DNA from: Kiloniellaceae bacterium
GTDB lineage: Bacteria; Pseudomonadota; Alphaproteobacteria; Kiloniellales; J153
Reading direction: 5' to 3'
Assembly: GCA_021776095.1 (NCBI GenBank)
Contig: JAJFGO010000003.1
Location: 165,226-229,225, forward strand
Length of the DNA stretch: 64,000 nt
The notes under the pieces were generated by a model, which saw only the letters and a program-made list of their open reading frames with translations, did no database searches and was not told the DNA's origin. A program made the translations under genes and the position numbers. Shown in pieces: positions 19,559 to 28,442 of this stretch; the first letter of the stretch is position 1, and each line of letters starts with the position of its first letter.

Positions 19559-20623
19559 ATGCTGCACCTGAATTGGGAAAAGATCACGGTCCTCATCGTC
19601 GACGACAATGCGTTCATGCGTAAGTTGCTCAGAACGACGCTCAGCGCATTCGGTATCAAGGAGATCGTGGACGAGCCGGACGGCGCGAGCGCGATTGAGC
19701 GCCTGAAACTGAGCCGCACCGACCCCGTGGAAGCCAGCCTCGGTCAGGTCGACCTGATCCTTTCGGACTACACCATGCCCGGGATAGACGGAAACCTGTT
19801 CCTGCGATGGATCCGGACCGGGGAGGGCGCGCCGGACCGTTTCGTGCCGTTCGTCATGGTTACAGGTGCGGCCAGTAAAGACGTGGTTCGCGAGGCACGA
19901 GACGCCGGGGTGTCGGGGGTCCTCGCGAAGCCTTTTTCTGCCAACACCTTAGCGCAAAGTATTCTGACTCTCGTCAACAGCGGCCGGAATTTTGTCCTGG
20001 CGGCGGCGTATTTTGGGCCCGACCGTCGGCGCACAGAAAGAAGCGTGCAGGATGAGCGCCGCATCACGACCCCGGATCAGATCCAGACCGTCAACCCCGA
20101 TTCGAAGATACGAACCCTGCGCGAGGACGTGCGAGCGGTCCATTTCCGTCCGGATAACCGAATCCGTGCAAAGCTCGGCCCTGATGCCATGGGTAAGGCG
20201 GTCGAATTCGATCCGCAGGTGATTCGCGCGGTCGAGGAGCGTATTCACGAACTGGTTGGCGATTACGCGGATTGGGTCGAAAAATACATCGATTCCATGG
20301 CCGAGTCCCTGGCCGCGCTCAAGCCCAGCGCCGAGCCCCTCAAGGCCAATCAAAAACATATAGCCAACATTAACCGGATCGCGCACGAGTTGCACGGCCA
20401 GGGCGGGACCTTCGATTATCCGCTAATTACCGACTTTGGCATGTCGCTGTACCGCGCGACGGTGGAGCCCAGAATGCTAATCAATTCTAACACCTGCAAG
20501 TTGATCCAGGCCCATATCGACGCGATCCGCACGGTCTTCAGCGGTCGGATTCAGGGCGACGGCGGGGAAGTGGGGGCGCAATTGCTGACCGAAATCGCGC
20601 GGGCGGTGAAGAAGTATACCTGA
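19559..20623 (+). CDS. Receiver-domain protein with C-terminal HPt-like helical domain (copy 1)
   Basis: The 354-residue protein has a CheY-like receiver at residues ~8-135: acidic pair Asp15-Asp16, phosphoacceptor Asp70 in 'LILSDYTMPG', Thr in 'VMVTGA' and Lys in 'LAKPFS'. A linker holds 'YFGPDRRR', common in alphaproteobacterial receivers. The C-terminal ~130 residues are helical and include 'INRIAHELHGQGGTFDY' with His276, resembling the HxLKG of histidine phosphotransfer domains. There is no DNA-binding domain. Receiver assignment is firm; the HPt reading is inference. A close paralogue lies at 44427-45524. It sits 43 bases after pssA but is functionally unrelated to it. Confidence 0.85.
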   Translation: MLHLNWEKITVLIVDDNAFMRKLLRTTLSAFGIKEIVDEPDGASAIERLKLSRTDPVEASLGQVDLILSDYTMPGIDGNLFLRWIRTGEGAPDRFVPFVMVTGAASKDVVREARDAGVSGVLAKPFSANTLAQSILTLVNSGRNFVLAAAYFGPDRRRTERSVQDERRITTPDQIQTVNPDSKIRTLREDVRAVHFRPDNRIRAKLGPDAMGKAVEFDPQVIRAVEERIHELVGDYADWVEKYIDSMAESLAALKPSAEPLKANQKHIANINRIAHELHGQGGTFDYPLITDFGMSLYRATVEPRMLINSNTCKLIQAHIDAIRTVFSGRIQGDGGEVGAQLLTEIARAVKKYT

Positions 20624-20636
20624 AATCAGAGTAGCG

Positions 20637-23600
20637 CTATTCGGCAGGGTCGGGTAGCGGGCCCGGGCCGGGCCCGCCGGACAGTGTGCCGGAGGCCGCC
20701 TTGGCGGATCGCCGCGAAACGCGCCATGTGGCCAAATTGGCCCGCAACATGAGCGCGCTGGGGGTCACGACCAGCGTTAGCACAGTCGCGAAGCCGAGGC
20801 CGAAGACAATCGCGGTCGAGAGTTGGCGCCACCATTGTGTCGAAGGCGCGCCGATTAGAACTTCCCGTGTGATGAAGTCCACATTCATGCCCAGGACCAT
20901 GGGCATGAGCCCCAAGATCGTGGTGATGGTGGTCAAGAGCACTGGTCGCAAGCGCTGCGCGCCGGTCCGTAGGATGGCGTCCATGGGCGAGTCCGCTGAG
21001 TGCTTCAAGCGGTCGAAGGTGTCGATCAGCACGATGTTGTTGTTGACCACGATCCCGGCCAAGGCGATCACACCAATGCCCGACATGACGATACCGAAGG
21101 GTTGATCGATGACCAGGAGGCCGATCATGACGCCGATAGTCGACATGATGACCGCAGAGAGAATTAAGAACGCGCTGTAGAAACTGTTGAACTGCGTGAC
21201 CAGGATGATGGCCATCAGGAAAATCGCCACACCGAAGGCCTTAACCAAGAACTGTTGAGCCTGCTGTTGTTCTTCGTCTTCGCCTTTAAAGTTGATCGCG
21301 ATGCGCGGGTCGATCCGCTGATCGGATAGCCAAGCCCGGACTTCGCGCACCTTGTCGTCGGCCAGAAGGCCGGGTGCCACGTCTGCCTTTACGGTCATGG
21401 TGCGGCGGCCGTCGACCCGGCGCAGTAAGCTGACTTTGGGTTTCGCGGTGCGGGTGATGAAGTTGGAAATTGGCACCATGCCCATGTCCGTCTGCACTCG
21501 GATCCGATCCAACTGTTCGATGTTCCGGTTGACGGTAGGCAGGCGCGCGACGATATCGACTTCCTCGTTGGAACCGTCCGGGCGGTAATCGCCGAGCTTC
21601 ATGCCGTTGGTGATCATGCGCACGTAACTGCCGATCAGGGTCACGTCGGCGCCGAATTTTGCGGCTTGTGCCCGGTCGACCTGAACCTCCCACTCGATAC
21701 CCGGCACGGGGCGGCCGTCCTCGATATCCACGAAGCCACCGATCGCCTCCAGGGCGCCAGCCACACGTAGCGCGACCGGCTCGACAAGGTCGGGATAGTC
21801 AGAGCCGATCTCGACCTGCACCGGTTTGCCGACCGGCGGGCCCGACTCCTGCTTGCGCGGCTCGACGATTACACCGGCCAGCGCCGCAGTGCGCGCGCGA
21901 ATCTCAGCCAAAATCTCGTCGGCCGAGCGGCGCGCGTGCCAATCGGTAAACTCGAGCTGGATGGTCCCGATCAGGTCCTCGGGCTCATCCCGTTCGATTC
22001 CCGAGGAGGCCACGCTGGCGGCATAGATGGAGTGCAACTCTCCGTGTTCGCGTTGCAAATTGAGGATCTCGTTCTCGACTTGGCGCAACAGGGCGTCGCG
22101 CTCGTAAATCGAAAGGTTGCCGCGTGCGTGAACCTGCAGAGCGGCATTGTCGGGTTCGACCTCCGGGAAAAATTCAACCCCGCGGCCGTAGTTGGCATAG
22201 GTAAACTGCGCCACGATCAAAACGACGAAGGCACCGAGCAGAACCTTGGCCGGATGGTGCAGCGCCGCGCGCAAGACCCGCAGATAGCGGCCGGTGAAGC
22301 CGCCAATCTGATTGATGTCGCCGCTATCCCCCGCGGCCAGCGCTTTCATGGTCGCTGGATCGACCCCGCCGCCCGGTCGCCCGAAAACCGAACCCATGGT
22401 CGGGACAAAGACCAGCGCCATGATCAACGAGGCTGACAGGGTGGCAACCAACGTGATGGGCAGGTACTTCATGAACTCGCCGACTACGCCTGGCCAAAAC
22501 AGGAGCGGCATGAACGCGGCCAGAGTGGTCACGGTCGAGGCCGTGATCGGCCAGGCCATGCGCTTGCCGGCCATGGCATAGGCGGTGCGCCGGGGCTCGC
22601 CTTCCATCATCTTCCGGTCAGCGTATTCGGTCACCACAATGGCGCCGTCGACCAGCATGCCGACCGCCAGGATCAAACTGAACAGGACCACAATGTTGAC
22701 CGTGAAGCCGAGCCCGGCCAGAACCAAAATGCCGGCCAGGAAAGAACCCGGAATCGCGATCCCGACCAAACAGGCGGAGCGCAGGCCCAGGGCGCCGACG
22801 ACCACCACCATGACCAGCAGGATCGCGCTCATCACGTTGTTCTGCAGGTCGGTCAACATGGAGCGAATGTCGGTCGATTTGTCCTGGCTGTAGGTTACCG
22901 TAACCTCGGCCGGCCAATGCTGCCGCGTGCTCTCGACGACGGCGCGCACGTTCTCGATCGTCTCGATGATGTTTTCGCCGGTGCGCTTAGAGACCTCCAA
23001 GGCGATGGCCGGTTTGCCATTGATCCGGGCAAAGCCTTCCGGATCCTTGAAGGTCGGGCGCAGGGTCGCGACCTCGCGGACGCGCACCACGGCATCGCCG
23101 TTGACCTTAAGCGGCATGTCCAGGATGTCCCCGATGGATTCGAACAAGCCCGGCAGGCGAATTGCGAAGCGGCCTTGCCCGGTGTCGACCGCGCCAGCGG
23201 CCACCACGCGGTTGGAGCGGCCCACTGCGGTGACGATATCGTCCGCGTCTAAGCCATAGCTTTCCAAGACCAGCGGATCGATCACCAGTTCCACCACCTC
23301 GTCGCGGTCGCCGGCGATTTGGGCACTCAGCACGCTCGGCAAGGCTTCGATCTCGTCCCCAAGATCACGGGAAAGACGCAACAGGCTGCGCTCCGGCACG
23401 TCGCCGGACAGGGTGACGACCAGGACCGGGAAGAGGCTTAGGTTGATCTCGTGCACCGTGGGCTCGTCGCTGTCGTCCGGCAACTCGGGCTCGGCGATAT
23501 CGACCTTCTCGCGCACGTCGGCGAGCGCCTGATCGGCGTTGAAGCCGGCCTCGAACTCGAGCACCACGTTCGCGCCGCCAAGAAAGGCGGTCGAGCGCAT

Positions 23601-23840
23601 TTCCTTGATTCCCTCGATACCGCGCAGCTCCTGCTCCATGGGTCTGATGAGCAGGCGCTCCGCGTCGCCAGGCGAAATCCCCTCGTGGGACATGTTCACG
23701 TAGAGCACCGGGATCTGAATGTCCGGGTCTGCCTCCTTGGGCACGGTGACGTAGGCATAGCTGCCTGCCACCAGGATTAGCAGAAGGCTGGCGATGACTG
23801 TTCTGGATCGCCCGATGGCGGCATCGATAATGGCGTTCAC
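20637..23840 (-). CDS. RND-family efflux permease
   Basis: The 1067-residue protein has the AcrB-type plan of 12 membrane helices with two large periplasmic loops. Diagnostic parts are 'SRTVIASLLLILVAGSYAYVTVPKEADPDI', the TM4 block 'FSLILAVGMLVDGAIVVTEY', 'RMAWPITASTVTTLAAFMPLLFW', and the TM10 block 'LAGIVVNNNIVLIDTFDR'. It should form the proton-driven inner-membrane trimer that exports drugs, solvents or similar. Compared with AcrB, the TM4 Asp-Asp pair is Asp-Gly and the TM10 Lys position reads Asn, as in other RND subclades. The start overlaps the end of the adaptor gene by four bases (ATGA). No outer-membrane channel gene is next to it. Confidence 0.95.
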   Translation of the reverse strand: MNAIIDAAIGRSRTVIASLLLILVAGSYAYVTVPKEADPDIQIPVLYVNMSHEGISPGDAERLLIRPMEQELRGIEGIKEMRSTAFLGGANVVLEFEAGFNADQALADVREKVDIAEPELPDDSDEPTVHEINLSLFPVLVVTLSGDVPERSLLRLSRDLGDEIEALPSVLSAQIAGDRDEVVELVIDPLVLESYGLDADDIVTAVGRSNRVVAAGAVDTGQGRFAIRLPGLFESIGDILDMPLKVNGDAVVRVREVATLRPTFKDPEGFARINGKPAIALEVSKRTGENIIETIENVRAVVESTRQHWPAEVTVTYSQDKSTDIRSMLTDLQNNVMSAILLVMVVVVGALGLRSACLVGIAIPGSFLAGILVLAGLGFTVNIVVLFSLILAVGMLVDGAIVVTEYADRKMMEGEPRRTAYAMAGKRMAWPITASTVTTLAAFMPLLFWPGVVGEFMKYLPITLVATLSASLIMALVFVPTMGSVFGRPGGGVDPATMKALAAGDSGDINQIGGFTGRYLRVLRAALHHPAKVLLGAFVVLIVAQFTYANYGRGVEFFPEVEPDNAALQVHARGNLSIYERDALLRQVENEILNLQREHGELHSIYAASVASSGIERDEPEDLIGTIQLEFTDWHARRSADEILAEIRARTAALAGVIVEPRKQESGPPVGKPVQVEIGSDYPDLVEPVALRVAGALEAIGGFVDIEDGRPVPGIEWEVQVDRAQAAKFGADVTLIGSYVRMITNGMKLGDYRPDGSNEEVDIVARLPTVNRNIEQLDRIRVQTDMGMVPISNFITRTAKPKVSLLRRVDGRRTMTVKADVAPGLLADDKVREVRAWLSDQRIDPRIAINFKGEDEEQQQAQQFLVKAFGVAIFLMAIILVTQFNSFYSAFLILSAVIMSTIGVMIGLLVIDQPFGIVMSGIGVIALAGIVVNNNIVLIDTFDRLKHSADSPMDAILRTGAQRLRPVLLTTITTILGLMPMVLGMNVDFITREVLIGAPSTQWWRQLSTAIVFGLGFATVLTLVVTPSALMLRANLATWRVSRRSAKAASGTLSGGPGPGPLPDPAE

Positions 23841-24976
23841 GAGGCATCGTCCCGGGGCACGCTGGCAGTATTTGCATCCCCGTCAACCCGGCCAAAGGGT
23901 TTCAGTGTCGCATCGTCGATCGGCCGCACCTTCTGCCCGTCGGAGATAAACTCCTGGCCAACGGTAATCAGGACCACGCGTTGCGGCAGGCCGGCGACCC
24001 AAACCCCGGTCGGTTCCTCGTCCATGACCTGGACCGGCATGAAGGTCACCGTGTTATCCGGGGTCAGGGTCTTGACCCCGACCTTGCCGGAATCATCCAG
24101 GGCCAATACCGCGGGCGAGAGGCGGTGCGCGACGATTTGCTGTAATGGCAGGCTGACCTCGGCGCTGAGGCCGTCCGACATACGCCCCTCGGGATTGGCC
24201 ACCTCGACCTCGACCCGGAAAGTTCGGGTCGCGTCGTCGGCTTCGGCGGAGACGTACGAGACAATTCCTTCCACCGTCTGCCCGGTAATCAGGCGGGCGG
24301 TCGCCAGCGCGCCCAAGGTCAGGCGGCCGGCGTCGCGCTCGTTGACGTGGACCACGATCAGCAGGGGATCGAGGTCGATCAGGCGGGCGATCGGATCGCC
24401 CATTTCCACGAAGTCGCCGATCTCCACATTGCGGTCGACAATCAGTCCGTCGAAGGGCGCCAGTATAGCCATGTGGTTCAGGCTCATTTGGGCCGTCTTC
24501 ACCGCCGCCACGGCCGCGTCCAGCGCGGCCCGGGCGCCCGCCACTTGGGTTTCGGCCCGATAGCCCTTTTTGTTCAGGCGCTTGGCGGCATCGTATTCTA
24601 TTCGACGTTGTTCGCGAAGGGACTTGGCCTCGGCCAGGCGCGCCGGTCGCTCATCGGCCGCGAGCCGAGCCAAGACCGAGCCCGCTGCAACTGATTCGCC
24701 CTTTTCGGCATTTAACTCCACGATGCGGCCATGGGTTTCCGACTTGATATTGACTTTCCGGTCGGCCTTGGTCTTGCCGTGCAGCGCGATCTTTGCCGTG
24801 CGCATCTGGGCATTGTGAACCCGTACCCGGACGCTGGGCATGACCTCACTCGCCGCCAAATCGGCCGGCGGCTTTTCGTTCGCCTTGGGCCGGTCGGCGC
24901 CGCCCAACTGGCCGGATCCGATCCAGGCAATAGCCCCGATGGCCAGCGTGGCCGCGATTACGAAAGAGCGCTTCAT
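23837..24976 (-). CDS. RND efflux periplasmic adaptor (membrane fusion protein)
   Basis: The 379-residue protein has an uncleaved or cleaved N-terminal hydrophobic segment (MKRSFVIAATLAIGAIAWIG) with no lipobox Cys. The split lipoyl halves are 'KINIKSETHGRIVELNAEKGESV'-like ('VNIKSETHGRIVELNAEKG') and 'NHMAILAPFDGLIVDRNVEIGDFV', separated by a coiled-coil hairpin rich in Ala, Arg and Lys (~residues 110-165). Beta-barrel and membrane-proximal domains follow. It links the permease encoded next to an outer-membrane channel. It lies between the padR gene and the permease on one strand, forming a three-gene regulated operon. Confidence 0.93.
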   Translation of the reverse strand: MKRSFVIAATLAIGAIAWIGSGQLGGADRPKANEKPPADLAASEVMPSVRVRVHNAQMRTAKIALHGKTKADRKVNIKSETHGRIVELNAEKGESVAAGSVLARLAADERPARLAEAKSLREQRRIEYDAAKRLNKKGYRAETQVAGARAALDAAVAAVKTAQMSLNHMAILAPFDGLIVDRNVEIGDFVEMGDPIARLIDLDPLLIVVHVNERDAGRLTLGALATARLITGQTVEGIVSYVSAEADDATRTFRVEVEVANPEGRMSDGLSAEVSLPLQQIVAHRLSPAVLALDDSGKVGVKTLTPDNTVTFMPVQVMDEEPTGVWVAGLPQRVVLITVGQEFISDGQKVRPIDDATLKPFGRVDGDANTASVPRDDAS

Positions 24977-25043
24977 GCTACCGACGTCTAATCCAATTGA
25001 GTTACAGGTTGTACGGGGCCCGGGACCGTTAGGTCCCCAGAGA

Positions 25044-25586
25044 TTATTCGGCGACCATACGGCCGCTGGCCGAGACTTCGTCGTGCAGGCGGTCGCGGTG
25101 CGCGCTTAGATAGTCGGCCGCAGCCTGGTAAACGGCGAGGCCGAGGCCATGCACGAAGACTTCACCCGCTCGCCCGTTCTCATAGCTGCAGGCCTCCATG
25201 CGCTGCAGGCATTCCCGGTACCAAGCGATCCGCCGGTCGATCAGGGCGGCCAGGCGGGACGCCGGCAGGAGATGGGCGAAGAATAGGATGAACAGGAAGT
25301 CTGAGCGCACCTTGTCCTCGCCGGGGGGTGCTATCAAGGCCTCGAAGAAGGCCGAGCGGCCCCGTTCCGTAATCGAGAACACCTTTTTGTCCGGGCGCTT
25401 CTCCTGGGCCATCTCGGTACCCTGAACCATTCCGGCCTCGCTCAGGGCGGCCAGGGCCGGGTAGATCGCGCCGAAACTGGCCACATGGATATGCCCAAAG
25501 GGTCCCTCTTCGAAGGCCTTCTTGATCTCGTATCCAGTGGCGTCGCCCCGACTCAAAACGCCGAGGCATAGGGTCTTGATGTCCAT
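25044..25586 (-). CDS. PadR-family transcriptional regulator
   Basis: The 180-residue protein begins 'MDIKTLCLGVLSRGDATGYEIKKAFEE', the PadR winged helix, and continues with 'VASFGAIYPALAALSEAGMV' and 'KKVFSITERGRSAFFEAL' (wing). Residues ~95-175 form the helical Vir_act_alpha_C-type dimerisation domain. PadR repressors are often released by the compounds their target pumps export. The gene is first in the RND operon, 67 bases before the adaptor start, and a 23-bp palindrome lies about 67 bases upstream of its ATG, so autorepression of the whole operon is likely. Confidence 0.92.
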   Translation of the reverse strand: MDIKTLCLGVLSRGDATGYEIKKAFEEGPFGHIHVASFGAIYPALAALSEAGMVQGTEMAQEKRPDKKVFSITERGRSAFFEALIAPPGEDKVRSDFLFILFFAHLLPASRLAALIDRRIAWYRECLQRMEACSYENGRAGEVFVHGLGLAVYQAAADYLSAHRDRLHDEVSASGRMVAE

Positions 25587-25652
25587 GGCAGGTCACGATC
25601 CAGCGAAATTTATCTCATGATTCAATATATCACAGTGGCATAAGATTACACG

Positions 25653-25675
25653 GCATATATCCGTTCGATATATGC
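25653..25675. promoter_or_regulatory. Palindromic operator candidate for the PadR regulator
   Basis: Perfect nine-base arms, GCATATATC at 25653-25661 and GATATATGC at 25667-25675, around a five-base centre. PadR operators are typically AT-rich palindromes with ATG/CAT ends, as here. An extra half-like 'aatatat' lies at about 25624. The position, upstream of the padR ATG, suits autorepression of the RND operon. Confidence 0.6.
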
Positions 25676-25831
25676 AAGGCAGCCCGCCATCGCGCGCATG
25701 GCTGGCCGGGCAATGGCCGTCCGGGTTCGAATTTCATCTAGGATTTAGTAGAAAAACGACTTAAAAACAAATAGTTGTACCATTTTCCTAACACCTGTAT
25801 TCTGTGCCCGCGATACGCTGTGGGAGGTTCC

Positions 25832-26227
25832 ATGAGTTCGATCAATAGTGTGGCTTTGTCCGGCCTCTTGGCGCAGAGCAAACGCCTCGAGGTTTCGGCT
25901 AGCAATGTGGCCAACTTGCGCAGCACCGGAGTTAAGCCCGGGGCTCAGCCCCAACCGGGCGAGTTCGTGCCGCATCAGGTAGCGCTGAAGTCACGCGCCG
26001 GTGGCGGCGTGGAGGCGGTCGCGGTGCCGGTGAACCCGCCCTCGGTGCCGGCCTTCGAGCCCGGCGCGCCGGACGCAGACGCCAATGGGCTCGTGGCCCG
26101 GCCGAACGTCCAGTTAGAACGCGAAGTGGTCAACCAACTCGACGCGCGGCGTAACTTTCAGGCCAATCTGAAAGTAATCGAGACCCAGGATCGCCTGCTC
26201 GGCGACCTGCTGGATATCATTTCCTAG
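25832..26227 (+). CDS. Flagellar basal-body rod-like protein (FlgC/FlgB type), orphan
   Basis: The 131-residue protein starts 'MSSINSVALSGLLAQSKRLEVSASNVANLRSTG', the classic rod/hook N-terminal motif with the ANNxAN-like 'SASNVAN', and ends with 'VQLEREVVNQLDARRNFQANLKVIETQDRLLGDLLDI', the matching C-terminal coiled helix. Length and layout fit the proximal rod protein FlgC. ATG 25832 follows a GGGAGG site; the ORF-track extension upstream is not family-like. No other flagellar gene is in the window, so it may be a divergent spare copy or a protein recruited elsewhere. Export would depend on the flagellar type III system. Confidence 0.75.
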   Translation: MSSINSVALSGLLAQSKRLEVSASNVANLRSTGVKPGAQPQPGEFVPHQVALKSRAGGGVEAVAVPVNPPSVPAFEPGAPDADANGLVARPNVQLEREVVNQLDARRNFQANLKVIETQDRLLGDLLDIIS

Positions 26228-26236
26228 AAAATCGCC

Positions 26237-26899
26237 TTAGCGCCGGAGGATGCCGTCAGCGAGGTCTTGGCGGTTCTCCCAACCGCTGCGCAGGAGCTCC
26301 GGGTCGAGGTGCTCTTCCTCGGGCCAGCCGATGCAGAGATAGGCAACGAGCGACCAATCCTCGGGAACATCCAGAGTTTTGCTTAGCGCCTCGGGATCGA
26401 GGATCGACACCCACCCCACCCCAATGCCGCGCGCCCGTGCCGCGAGCCACAGCGTGTGGACCGCGGTGACCACCGAATAGCGCAAGGTCTCTGGCATGGT
26501 CCGGCGGCCGAGGCCGTGGCCGACGTGCGTACCCTCTTCGCAAAAGACCGCAATCTGAACCGGCGCGTCCTCGAGGCCGGAAAGCTTCAGCCCGGCATAC
26601 AGCTTGGCCCGAGCGCCGCGCTGCTCGGCCAGGGCTTCGGCGTTGCAACGCGCGAAGTTTTCGCGCACCGCGGCCCGGCGGGCGGCATCCTCCACCAAAA
26701 CGAAACGCCAGGGCTGACTGTAACCGACAGAAGGGGCCAGGGCGGCAAGCGCGAGCAAATCCGCCACTGTGGCGTCGGGCAGGGGTGACCGCCGGAACCG
26801 CCGTACATCCCGGCGCCATAGAAACAGCGCGTGCAGCGTATCCTGAAACTTCTGGTCGAAGTCAGGCACCATCTCGCCATGTTGCGCCGGCAAGGTCAT
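26237..26899 (-). CDS. bluB: 5,6-dimethylbenzimidazole synthase
   Basis: The 220-residue nitroreductase-fold protein matches BluB, which cannibalises FMNH2 with oxygen to make the lower ligand of vitamin B12. Key blocks are 'LWRRDVRRFRRSPLPD', 'APSVGYSQPWRFVLV', 'KLSGLEDAPVQIAVFCEEGTHVGHGLGRRTMPETLRYSVV' (read in parts) and 'GIGVGWVSILDPEAL'. The long insert with 'GLGRRTMPE' separates BluB from ordinary nitroreductases. The start may be ATG 26899 or the Met ten residues later. No other cobalamin gene and no cobalamin riboswitch is adjacent. Confidence 0.92.
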   Translation of the reverse strand: MTLPAQHGEMVPDFDQKFQDTLHALFLWRRDVRRFRRSPLPDATVADLLALAALAPSVGYSQPWRFVLVEDAARRAAVRENFARCNAEALAEQRGARAKLYAGLKLSGLEDAPVQIAVFCEEGTHVGHGLGRRTMPETLRYSVVTAVHTLWLAARARGIGVGWVSILDPEALSKTLDVPEDWSLVAYLCIGWPEEEHLDPELLRSGWENRQDLADGILRR

Positions 26900-26975
26900 G
26901 TCGCCATTTGGCCCAGAGTCAGGGTGGCTGACAAGGGTGTGTCGCTAGCGCGCGCCGGCAATATGCACAGTCGAA

Positions 26976-28442
26976 TCAGCCCACCTGGCGGCTTTTCGGC
27001 AGAAGGATAGTTGCGCGCAGGCCGCCGCCGGCCCGATTGCTCAGGGCGATGTCGCCGCCGTGGCCGCGGAAGATGGAACGCGCGATGGCCAGGCCCAGGC
27101 CCGTGCCGCCGGTTTCCCGGCTACGCGAAACCTCCAGGCGCAGAAATGGCTCGAAGACCCGCTCCAGATCGGCCTCTGGGATCCCGGGGCCGTCGTCGTC
27201 CACCGTGATCTCGTAAGATTGGCCGAGATCGGCCAGGGCGACCCGCGCCCGCGCGCCGTAGGCTAGCGCGTTCGCGATCACGTTGTTCAGCGCGCGCTTC
27301 AAGGCGACCGGTCGGCATTGGTACGGCGCCTTGCCGGATTCGGCGAGTGCCACGTCCTGGCCGCCGTCGGCCAAATCGTCGCACAGGCTGGCGATCAAGG
27401 CCTGCAACTCGACCGGCCGGGAGTCCTCGCGCGCGGCGTCTTCGCGCACGAACGCCAGTACCGCCTCGACCATTTCCTGCATCTCGGCCAAGGTTTCGAG
27501 AATCTTCTCGCGCACCTCGGGGTCCTCGACGAACTCGGCGCGCAGGCGCAGGCTGGTGATCGGCGTACGCAGATCATGACTAATCGCGGCCAGCATGCGG
27601 GTGCGGTCGCGCACGAAACGGTGCAGGCGCTCGACCATTTCGTTGAAGGCTTGAGTCGTTTGGCGCACGTCGTCCGGTCCCTCGTCGGGCAGGGGCGGCA
27701 CATCCTCGCCCCGGCCCAGGCGTTCCGCCGCGCCGGCTAGGGCCCGCATGGGCCGGGTGATACGCCGAACGGATAAGACGACGATCAGCGTTACCGCGAC
27801 CGCCATGAGGCCTAGCCAGGTCAGAGTGTGCCAGGCCCAAGCAGGTGCGGGTGGCGGCAGCAGGGTTGCGGCATTGAGCCAGCGGCCATCTTGCAGTTGC
27901 ACGGCGATGGTCAAGCTCAAGGGGAACCGGCGGCGATGATCGCGCCACTCCGGTTCGCCATGTCGTTCGCCGAATTCGTTCTCCTCATCGTCGTCGTGAC
28001 CGTCGTCGTCGCGATGCTCATGGTGCCACCACCGGGGCATTCCTTCCTGGCGTTTGACGGCGTAACGGAACGAGGGGTTGTCCACCTCTACCAGCACCTC
28101 CCGGGCACCAGTGCCGCGCAACCTGTCCGCCAAACGGGCCCGCAAGGGGTTGTTACGATGCGCCGTATCCTCCGGGTCGACCGCGCTCGCCCCGGCCAGC
28201 CAATAGCGCAGGCGCGGGCCGCTGGCGGTTTCAATGAGGCGACGGCTCAATTCCGGCGGGGTTTCGCCGAGTAGCCGGACCATGGAAACGGTGCGCGACA
28301 GAACCTGCGCCCGGTCGGCGGCGCGCACGGCGTGACGCCGCTCGTCGAGGAACAGATACAGACTGATCGCCTGAACCGCGACGAGAGCCAGCAGCAGCAG
28401 CGCGATGGTCTGCCCGGCCAGGCTGCGGGGCCAGGGGCGCAT
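26976..28442 (-). CDS. Sensor histidine kinase with His/Asp/Glu-rich periplasmic region
   Basis: The 488-residue kinase has TM1 at ~11-31, a periplasmic domain to ~202, TM2 at ~203-225, HAMP, a HisKA domain with His289 in 'AISHDLRTPITSLRL', and an ATPase domain with 'NNVIANALAYG', 'VDDDGPGIPE' and 'GGTGLGLAIARSI'. Within the periplasmic part, residues 138-171 are extremely rich in His, Asp and Glu ('HHEHRDDDGHDDDEENEFGE'), as expected for a metal-ion or cation sensor. The real start is ATG 28442, which overlaps the regulator's stop by one base; the longer ORF-track start is inside that gene. Overall plan is EnvZ-like. Confidence 0.93.
   Translation of the reverse strand: MRPWPRSLAGQTIALLLLALVAVQAISLYLFLDERRHAVRAADRAQVLSRTVSMVRLLGETPPELSRRLIETASGPRLRYWLAGASAVDPEDTAHRNNPLRARLADRLRGTGAREVLVEVDNPSFRYAVKRQEGMPRWWHHEHRDDDGHDDDEENEFGERHGEPEWRDHRRRFPLSLTIAVQLQDGRWLNAATLLPPPAPAWAWHTLTWLGLMAVAVTLIVVLSVRRITRPMRALAGAAERLGRGEDVPPLPDEGPDDVRQTTQAFNEMVERLHRFVRDRTRMLAAISHDLRTPITSLRLRAEFVEDPEVREKILETLAEMQEMVEAVLAFVREDAAREDSRPVELQALIASLCDDLADGGQDVALAESGKAPYQCRPVALKRALNNVIANALAYGARARVALADLGQSYEITVDDDGPGIPEADLERVFEPFLRLEVSRSRETGGTGLGLAIARSIFRGHGGDIALSNRAGGGLRATILLPKSRQVG

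Noticed and set aside
26237-26899. Cobalamin riboswitch before bluB
   Set aside because: The region upstream of the start (26900-26975) is short and shows no B12-box-like sequence.
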